From Cycas panzhihuaensis (Eukaryota > Cycadophyta), in NCBI GenBank assembly GCA_023213395.1, contig CM041465.1, forward strand, positions 20,956,001-21,020,000: a stretch of DNA of 64,000 nucleotides, given 5' to 3'. The position numbers and the translations under genes are program-made. Of the stretch, positions 57,063-64,000 are shown piece by piece. How positions within the stretch are numbered: the first letter of the stretch is position 1; every line of letters begins with the position of its first letter. Below the pieces are notes generated by a model. That model ran no database searches, was not told the origin of the DNA, and was given only the letters and a program-made list of their open reading frames with translations.

Positions 57063-58141
57063 TGATTCGAATTTGAATGGAAAAGTAACAACTTAATCCA
57101 ATTGAAATAAATCCAGAACAAATTTACAATAATATTACATTATTTTGAAGATATTCAAAATTTCTCTTACAAAATTTCTTATGATTATGCTCTTTTGAGC
57201 ATGAAAAAGGACTACTATAGTAAGTTAGGAGAGAAGAAAAGGGTGCTAGGCACTCTTTTGGCTGCTGCACATTCTCTAGAACCACTGTTACCAAAGTTTG
57301 CATGGATTTTTGGTTGCTGATAACCAAAAGAATCTTTTTCTTGGAGAAGAATTTTGCCGATGTCTCTTTGTTGGACTATTGCAGCTATTATTTTCCTCCC
57401 TTGACTACAACTTCACTTTCTTAGGCTCCTTCACTATCCCCCTAAACAGATTTGGGTGCTACTCTGTCACTCCTTATGCACTTCTATTTCGTTTTCTCTC
57501 CTGCATAGAATTTTTCATCTTGGAGCCATTCTTTCTTTTTAGGGAGTAATTTTTTTTTTAAGAACTTTCCTTGAATCTTGCTCCTTGGACTGCATCTATG
57601 GCTGTTGGTGTCCTCTCTTGTCCTCTTCTATCCTCTGTGAAGAGATCTCTCTGCTTAGAAACCCCACAATATGTAGTTTTCTTTCTGCAACATTTTTTTT
57701 GTTTTGTAGATTCATAATAGCTAATGAAATCCCACTTAAATCCATGTAATTAAGAGGTTTACCTATTTAATCATGTATAGGACACGTGACAGAAGATTCT
57801 CCTAAAATTTCGTGTGAAACAGACTTTGTTTCCCCTACCAAAATCACTGTTGTTTTCTAAATTTCCCATTTTCTATTTTCTGCAGTCTATGGAGTTGCAC
57901 CTGTAGTCAGCAGGGTTGCACCTCAGTCAGTAGGGTTGCACTTGCTGTCCATAAGGTTGCATCTCAGTTAATAAGGTTGTGTCTCAGTCAGCAAGGTTAT
58001 GTCTGTAGTTAACAAGGTTGCACTTCAGTCAGTAGGATTGCACCTACAAATTTTGTGATTGCAGTTTGTTGTATTTGTAGACCAGTCAATCACTTAGTTG
58101 CAGTTGCAGTTGCACCTTTTAAAGATCCAAAAAATGGATCA
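57063..58141 (-). repeat. 3' LTR of G2
   Basis: 1,079 bp, paired with 62878-63957. It contains a minisatellite at 57893-58048. The plus-strand open frame at 57298-57549 lies wholly in the LTR and is not a gene. Confidence 0.95.
57893..58048. repeat. Minisatellite of about 20-21 bp in the G2 3' LTR
   Basis: Seven to eight units of the form GGTTGCACCTCAGTCAGTAG or with CTGCAGTC in the middle. They vary by transitions. The same array is present in the other LTR. Confidence 0.85.
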
Positions 58142-58379
58142 AAAATCCCCTTTTTTAGGAGGTCATGGCCTCATGAACTTTATAGTTGTAGATAAGGGAA
58201 TTTAATTTCCCCTATCTCCTTATTATACCATATTGCCTTGCTAGGTACTTATCATTTTTCTACAATTCTGAAGGAATCAATTATACCTCTTCGAGTCTTG
58301 GTCTGCTTCCTTTGAAGAATGAAATCATTTTACATTGGTTCCTCTTTCTCTATTCATAACTTCTATGGATTTGGTAAGA

Positions 58380-59745
58380 GTGGAACTCTGTCTTCATCTT
58401 CATCCAACATGGATGGCTCGAACATCTTCAGATTCTTAACATTCACTATGGAATACATCTTCATAAATTCTGGAAGTTCAAGCTGGAAAGTATTTTTCCC
58501 AATTTTCTTCAAGATTGTAAAAGGACCATAATGTATAGGTTTTAGCTTTTTACCTTCACCTTACAATCATTTCTTACTAAGGTACAACCAAACTCTATCT
58601 CCTTCCTTAAAGGAATGGCTAGTTCTATATGCATCATGCTGTTGTTTTTATCTCTGTTGAGATTTTTGAAGCTGCTCTTTAACCTGTTGATGGATTTTTC
58701 TGATTCTTTCCAAGAATCTTTGTGCCTTTTTATCTCCTTCTTCCTCTTTTCTAGTTCCTACAGAAAGTTGAGCAAAAAATTCTAAATCGAAAGGACTTGC
58801 AGGCAGAAATCCCAAACATACCTCAAATGGTGATTTCTGGGTTGAGCTATGGATAGCTCTATTGAAGGCAAATTGCAAGTATGGGAGACTTTCATCCCAA
58901 GTCTTAGGATGCTTGGCATTGTATCCTCGTAACAGTTGTACCAATGTCCTATTGACAACTTCAGTCTAGCTGTCTGTTTGAGGATGAAAAGCCGTGCTCA
59001 TCTTTAGCTTCGTATCCATCATTCCCCAAAGTGTTTGCCAAAAATGACTCAGAAATCTGCTATCTCGATTAGAAATGATTGATTTGGGAAGTCCAAAATG
59101 CTTCCAAATATATTGGAAAAATAATCTAGCTATGTCTTCTCCTGTATGTGTCTTTTTACAGGGAATCAACATCACCATTTTATTGAATCGATCAACAACT
59201 ACAAATAAATAATCCATACCATTTTGGTTCATGGTAGTCCTCCCAGGAAATCCGTGGAGACACTCTTTCATAGTCATAATGGAATAGGAAGTGGAATGTA
59301 TAATCCAAACTTCCTATTGGTTGGCTTTGATATGCTACATAATGTACACCCTCATACTATTGTAGTCACATCTTGTTATATATTTAGCCAATACATATAT
59401 CGCTATAAGTTTAGCAATGTCTTTCCTAGTCCAAAGTGTCCTGCAACTCAAGAGGTGTGAGCTTCACTTACCCACTTCATTCAGTCTGCATGCTTTGGAA
59501 TGCAAAGCTTGTCTTGCTTGAAAAGAAGGCCATCTTTTAGCTAGAAATCAGCAACTACTTTTCCTTGCTGTAGCTGCTCAAAGATAGGCTTGAATACCTC
59601 ATATTTCCAGTACAAATCAACATATTCATCATGGCATAAAGGTTGAAATTGCATAGCTACCAACAAACTGGAAATACCTTGCTGTTGAGGAGGTCTAGAC
59701 AGTAAGTCTGTAATTTTATTTGTTGTTCCTTTCTTGTACATAACC
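58380..59745 (-). pseudogene. G2 integrase, with possible chromodomain remnant
   Basis: The zinc region is AGHFGLGKTLLNL with GCTLCSISKP (H-H-C-C). The core follows: [53 protein letters not shown] and FHPQTDS-stop-TEVVNRTLVQLLRG. The first Asp and the Glu remain, but the second catalytic Asp of S-D-R-D is Asn (codon at 59068-59070). The C-terminal part has NTFQLELPEFMKMYSIVNVK and LKMFEPSMLDEDE. Farther down, SKAIWYNKEIGEIKFPYL, at about 58190-58240, resembles the end of a chromodomain. It cannot integrate by itself. Confidence 0.8.
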
Positions 59746-60220
59746 ATGATGTGAAACTACTGTAAATAGGACATCCACTTCATGTGCCTAGCCTGTTGCA
59801 ATTTGGACTGAGTCTGCAAAAATTTCAAAGGCTTGTGGTCAGTATGGATGACCACTTATTTTCCCAACAAATATGGTCTCTAATGCTTCACTACTTGGTG
59901 CAATGCATAGAGCTCCTTATCATAAGTTGGGTAGGTTATGACAGCTCCATTAAATGTCTCTGAATGGTATGCTATCAGTTTTCCTTCTTGCTTCAATACT
60001 GCTCCTATGGCATAGCCTAAAGCATCAGTCTCCAATTCAAATGGTTTCTACAACAAGGGTAAAGCTAACACTAGTACCTCATAAATTTTTGCTTCAAAAG
60101 CCTGAAAGATTTTTCTTGTTCATTCTCCTAATAAAACTTTGCATGTCCTCTCATCAATGCATGAAGAGGTACTATAATTTGAGAGACTTTGAAAATAATT
60201 TTTCTTAAATATTAACATGC
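59746..60220 (-). pseudogene. G2 RNase H
   Basis: Minus-strand text KPFELETDALGYAIGAVLKQ, LIAYHSETFNGAVITYPTYD, KELYALHQVVKH and VVIHTDHKPLKFLQTQSKLQ is the usual gypsy RNase H, with D-A-S of the motif reading D-A-L. MYKKGTTNKITDLLSRPPQQ, just beyond the end of this call, matches the closing K-G-x-x-N-x-x-A-D-x-L-S-R, with Ala changed. Stops occur at Trp and Gln sites. Confidence 0.8.
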
Positions 60221-61297
60221 ACTAATAAAACTTCTTACCTCTGTGGTTGTCTTAGTTATGGGTCAATTGAGAATGACTTTAATCTTTGCTAGGTCAATCT
60301 TTAATTCTCCTCCTCTAACCACGAAACCTAAGAAGATGAGAGATTGCTTTCTAAACTTGCACTTCTTCAGATTTAGTTTCAACTGCTGCTCTTGGAGAAC
60401 TTTGAGCACTTGCTTGACATGTTGGAGGTGCTCCTCCCATGTATGACTAAAAATTAGAATATCATCTAGATAAACAATTACAAAGTCATCAATGAAGGGT
60501 CTTAATACCTCATTCATCAACCTCATGAAGGTGGTAGGTGCATTACACAGACCAAACGACATCACCAACTATTCAAACAATCCTTACTTTGATTTGAATG
60601 TTGTCTTCCAAGTATCCTCCTCTCGGATTCAAACCTGATGGTAGCCTGATTTCAGGTCTAATTTACTGAAATATCTTATCGACTGCAGTTGGTCTAATAA
60701 GTCATCTATCCATGGTAAGGGATGTCTATTCTTTATGGTGATCTTGTTCAAAGCCCGATAGTCAATGCACATTCTCCATCCTCCATCTTTCTTTAGCACC
60801 AAAACAATAGGTGAACCACATGGGGAACAACTTGGCTTGATCACTTCTTATTCCAAGAGTTCTTGAATCTGCTTCTTAATCTCTTCATTCTCTAAAACTT
60901 AGTTTTGGTAGAGACTAATATTTGGCAAAGGTGAATCAGCAACAAGCTAGATTTCATGTTCAATTGCCCTTTTAGGGGGTAGCCCTTTTGGCTCTTGGAA
61001 TATGTCATTGTACCTATTCCTTAGGCCTTCAATCTGCTGCACTTGCTTCCTATCTAGTGCTTGTATTGAGGACTCTGCTTGCTCTTTTTCTTCTACCTTT
61101 GGCTTTATCATCAGTAGCACAAACTTCCTATAAGCATTAATCAATCTTTTGACTTGTTGGGAAGATATGAGAGAGATCTTCTTTTGTGGGTTTGATGCAT
61201 TGATCATATATGATTTCTTGTCCTTGATGAGTTGAATATTTCTTAGCCTCTCATGATGAACTCCATCTCTATCATAGAGATATGGGCTGCCAAACAT
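60221..61297 (-). pseudogene. G2 reverse transcriptase and pol N-terminus
   Basis: The pol N-terminus ends with NRYNDIFQEPKGLPPKRAIE, the standard lead-in. RT then shows [74 protein letters not shown] and the catalytic [19 protein letters not shown] with YLDD intact. [18 protein letters not shown] follows. A stop after YHQV and a short frame disturbance near 60570-60620 interrupt it. Confidence 0.85.
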
Positions 61298-61414
61298 AAC
61301 TTGACAAACATCTAGAGGGTCTACCTCACATTCAACTTCATCAATGAACCTTTCAGATATTGCAAATTTAAACTTACATTGGTGAGTAACCTACAACTTT
61401 GAATCTTTTTACAG

Positions 61415-61690
61415 TCATCCAAGAGGATATGGTTTTGGATGTACATGCATTTTCAACCCTAGTTTCTTTACCAATGTTTCTGAGATTAAATTCTTTTGGA
61501 TTCCTCCATCAAAGATGGCATCAACCATACTTTGCTTCACTTGGATTCTTACCATGAAGAGCTCCTCTCTAATTTCTGGATCAACTTGATGATGGTTATT
61601 TTTAGGCTCTGCATTAGCCATGAGCATCAACTTCTCATTAGCTTCTTCAATGCCACAAACATCTTCATCACCCACAGAGTTAAGTAAAGC
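61415..61690 (-). pseudogene. G2 aspartic protease
   Basis: 86 codons are open: a linker from MGDEDVCGIEEANEKLML and then VDAIFDGGIQKNLISETLVK with KLGLKMHVHPKPYPLG. The family usually reads F-D-S-G-S-x-x-N-L-I-S; here the triad is D-G-G with catalytic Asp kept. The H-P-x-P-Y-P-L-G end is typical of plant gypsy elements. Confidence 0.8.
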
Positions 61691-62760
61691 TTTACCTTCA
61701 GTTTTAGCTTTACCTTTTCCCTTGTTCTTAGGTCATTTCTCTGGGTGTAGGAACCAACAATCTTCTATGTTGTGATCTGCTTACTTGTAATGAGTATAAG
61801 TGACTTTGATTTGGGTGGTATTGGCTTGTTTCTTCTTGCCAGAACCCTTAATGGGTTGTTGTCTAACTTTACCTAGAAATCTCATTCCTTGAGCAAGTTT
61901 GTTACTATCTTCTTGAGGTGCAAACCTTTTCCTCTCAGCATAAACCTTCTTGTTCCTTTTTTCTATGGTAATCACCTTCTTGCTAGCTTCATCGAGCAAT
62001 TTAACTTCAAACAGTTGAAGTTATTGCTGAATATGTTGGTGCAGTCCTCCAATATACTTCAGCATGATGTCTTTACCCAGTAAAGAGATACCCAACACAA
62101 TAGCTTGCATTTGAAATTATGTTGTGTAGTCTTAGACATTTTGGCCTCTTTCCTGTCAGTAATATTACCATTTAATCGTCTGTTACTCTTCATACCCAAT
62201 AGGATAGAATTGCTTCTTTATGAGGATTTTGAATTGTTGCTAGGTAATTTCATTTACATTATGGGATTTAAGATATGCATTCCACTAAACTAATGTATGC
62301 TTAGATAATTTTAACCTAGAAATGTAATTTTCTACTGGTTTTTATACCCTTAAATAGAAAAATATGTTTCTAGTTGGTCCAACTAGCCATTTAACTTTTT
62401 GGCATCTAAAGTTCTATCATAAATGGGCAGTTCTAGTTTTGCCTCTACCTTGAATGGATGTGTTATTATCATTGGATTATCATATTCTTTCTCTTCTTGT
62501 TGGTCTTCTACCAACTCTTCATTTGTTTCCTTTTTCATCAGTTCATCTTCTTCTTTCTTTATGCTTTTGGCTGTTGAAGAAGAAGTTGCAACTTGTTGAG
62601 AGACTAGTTGTGCCACAAGATAGGTTAGTCTATTGAGGTTTTAATCCATCTTCATGAACCTTTCCTCCATCTTTTTCTCTAGCTCAACCATCTTCCTTCG
62701 CTGTCTATGTTCTTTCTCGAGTAGTTTGGTTAAAGGTTGGCCAGCCAATAAATATTGAAA
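61691..62760 (-). pseudogene. G2 gag
   Basis: Minus-strand text includes SSSTAKSIKKEEDELMKKET, a Glu-rich stretch, then KVEAKLELPIYDRTLDAKKL, typical of plant gypsy gag (P-x-Y-D-G-x-x-D-x-x-x-L-x-x-W). Two further pieces, LLDEASKKVITIEKRNKKVY and the zinc-like HNIEDCWFLHPEK, lead to the protease. The middle part is broken by many stops and frame changes. Confidence 0.7.
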
Positions 62761-62859
62761 TCTAGTCTTCATAAAAACTTTTCACAATGAAAGTAAGAGA
62801 GTTTTTCTTTTCTTTTCTCTTTAAAAGTCCCTAAGTTCCTAAGGATTTCAAGAAAACTA

Positions 62860-62871
62860 GCTCTGATACCA
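62860..62871 (-). other. Primer-binding site of G2 (tRNA-Met)
   Basis: TGGTATCAGAGC on the minus strand, an exact match, separated from the 5' LTR by AATATT (62872-62877). Confidence 0.85.
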
Positions 62872-62877
62872 AATATT

Positions 62878-63957
62878 TGATCTGAATTTGAATGGAAAAG
62901 TAACGACTTAATCCAATTGAAACAAATCCAAAACAAATTTACAGTAATATTACATTATTTTGAAGATATTCAAAATTTCTCTTACAAAATTTCTTATGTT
63001 TGTTCTCTTTTGAGCATGAAAAAGGATTGCTATAGCAAGTTAGGAGAGAAGATAAGGGTGCTGGGTACTTTCTTAGCTATTGCATGTTCTCTGGAACCAC
63101 TGTTACTAAAGTTTGCATGGAGTTTTAGTTGCCAATAACCAAAAGAATCATTTTCTTGGAGAAGAATTCTGCTAGCATCTCTTTCTTGGACTATTGTAGC
63201 TACTATTTTCCTCCCTTGGCTACAACTTTACTTTCTTAGGCTCCTTCACTATCCCCCCAAATGGATTTGGGTGCTACTTTGTTGCTCCTTATGCACTTCT
63301 ATTTTGTTTTCTCTTCTGCGTAGAATTTTCCATCTTGGAGTCGTTCTTCCTTTCTGGGGAGTAATTTTTTTTTGAAGAACTTTCCTCGAATCTCACTCCT
63401 TGGATTGCGTCTATGGCTACTGACATCCTCTCCTGTCCTTTATGAAGAGATCTCGCTACTTAAAAACCCCACAATATATAGTTTTCTTTCTGCAATGTTT
63501 TTTCTGTTTCATAGTTCTTCAGTAGATTCATAACGCTTAAAGAAATCCCACTTAAATCCATGTAATTAAGAGGTTTTCCTCTTTAATCATGTAGAGGACA
63601 CGTGATAGAAGATTCTCCTAAAATTTTGTGTGAAACAGACTTCGTTTCCCCTGCCAAAATCGCTGTCATTTTCTAAAATTCTCGTTTTCCATTTTCTGTA
63701 GTCCGCGAAGTTGCACCTGCAGTCAGCAGAGTTGTGCCTCAGTCAGTAGTGTTGCACCTGCAGTCCACAAGGTTGCATCTCAGTTAGCACAGTTACATCT
63801 CAGTCAGTAGGGTTGCATCTGCAGTTAGCAAGGTTGCACTTCAATCAATAGGGTTGCGCCTACAAATTTCATGGTTGTAGTTCGTTGTACTTATAGACCA
63901 GTCGATCACTTAGTTGTAGTTGCGGTTGCACCTTTTAAAGATCTAAAAATTGGATAA
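62878..63957 (-). repeat. 5' LTR of G2
   Basis: 1,080 bp, paired with 57063-58141. It ends GGATAA where the partner ends GGATCA, and is followed by TTAGA. Confidence 0.95.
63711..63862. repeat. Minisatellite of about 20-21 bp in the G2 5' LTR
   Basis: Counterpart of the array at 57893-58048, with the same GTTGCACCT and CAGTCAG cores. The unit order looks conserved. Confidence 0.85.
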
Positions 63958-63962
63958 TTAGA

Positions 63963-64000
63963 CCCATCGACTCAACTTTTAAAGATGAAGGATTATCTTT
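63963..64000 (-). repeat. 5' LTR of T0 resumes, cut by the window edge
   Basis: ACTCAACTTTTAAAGATGAA and the AAGGATTATCTTT that follows match 23480-23525 in the left T0 LTR, continuing the alignment interrupted at 57062. Confidence 0.65.

Larger units (their letters stand above)
57063..63957 (-). mobile_element. G2: Ty3/gypsy retrotransposon, structurally complete
   Basis: 6,895 bp with LTRs 57063-58141 (1,079 bp) and 62878-63957 (1,080 bp). The target duplication TTAGA is perfect (57058-57062, 63958-63962). The PBS TGGTATCAGAGC (minus strand, 62860-62871) lies six bases from the 5' LTR. A polypurine tract AAAAAAGGGGATTTT adjoins the 3' LTR at 58142-58156. Gag, protease, RT, RNase H and integrase follow in gypsy order on the minus strand. 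Stops, mostly at Gln or Trp codons, break each gene. It is inserted in the T0 5' LTR. Confidence 0.95.

Noticed and set aside
57298-57549. Plus-strand open frame in the G2 LTR, and its counterpart at 62917-63138
   Set aside because: They lie inside LTR sequence, opposite to the element, with no conserved frame between the two LTR copies.

Overview
This window is intergenic, repeat-derived plant DNA. I see no intact cellular gene, rRNA, tRNA gene or CRISPR array. It is AT-rich and consists almost wholly of LTR retrotransposons inserted into one another, which points to a vascular plant with a large, repeat-dominated genome. A gymnosperm is possible, but I cannot prove that from this sequence. 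Most recognisable primer-binding sites match the plant initiator-tRNA(Met) type (TGGTATCAGAGC and variants).

Left block (1-21997). An old minus-strand Ty1/copia element (called C0 here) runs off the left edge. Its gag, protease and integrase are split by two later insertions. Copia A (1882-9492, minus, TSD AATAG, 297-bp LTRs about 97% identical) is the youngest-looking element and keeps most catalytic motifs. Copia D (11016-20342, plus, TSD CTTTA/CTTTG) itself holds a non-autonomous element N1 (13681-17692, TSD AGTAG). A PBS at 21609-21621 abuts the probable 5' LTR of C0 (21622-21997).

Right block (about 22975-64000). A large, decayed minus-strand Ty3/gypsy element of Tat-like type (T0) is bounded by direct-repeat LTR sequence at about 22975-23560 and from about 56530 past the right edge. 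Its gag (54400-56505) and protease (53470-53990) are recognisable; I could not find its RT or integrase. Into T0 went: copia B (29410-46046, plus, TSD ATACT), which contains non-autonomous element L1 (29880-34240, TSD AGGGT) and chromovirus G1 (39119-45403, minus, TSD TATAT); a 272-bp miniature LTR element (46229-46500); non-autonomous N2 (47889-51353, TSD TAACT); and gypsy G2 (57063-63957, minus, TSD TTAGA).

Three things stand out. (1) L1 carries a decayed stretch with eight FG dipeptides followed by a conserved-looking segment; I read this as a captured fragment of a NUP98-type nucleoporin gene. (2) The miniature element has 61-bp terminal repeats, and A-box- and B-box-like motifs at tRNA spacing overlap its LTR/PBS junction. 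(3) An apparent open frame of NKE heptads at 1581-1814 is a shadow of a Gln/Gly/Pro/Tyr heptad linker in which Gln codons have become TAA. That same C-to-T signature produces most stop codons in the window, as expected for long-methylated transposons.
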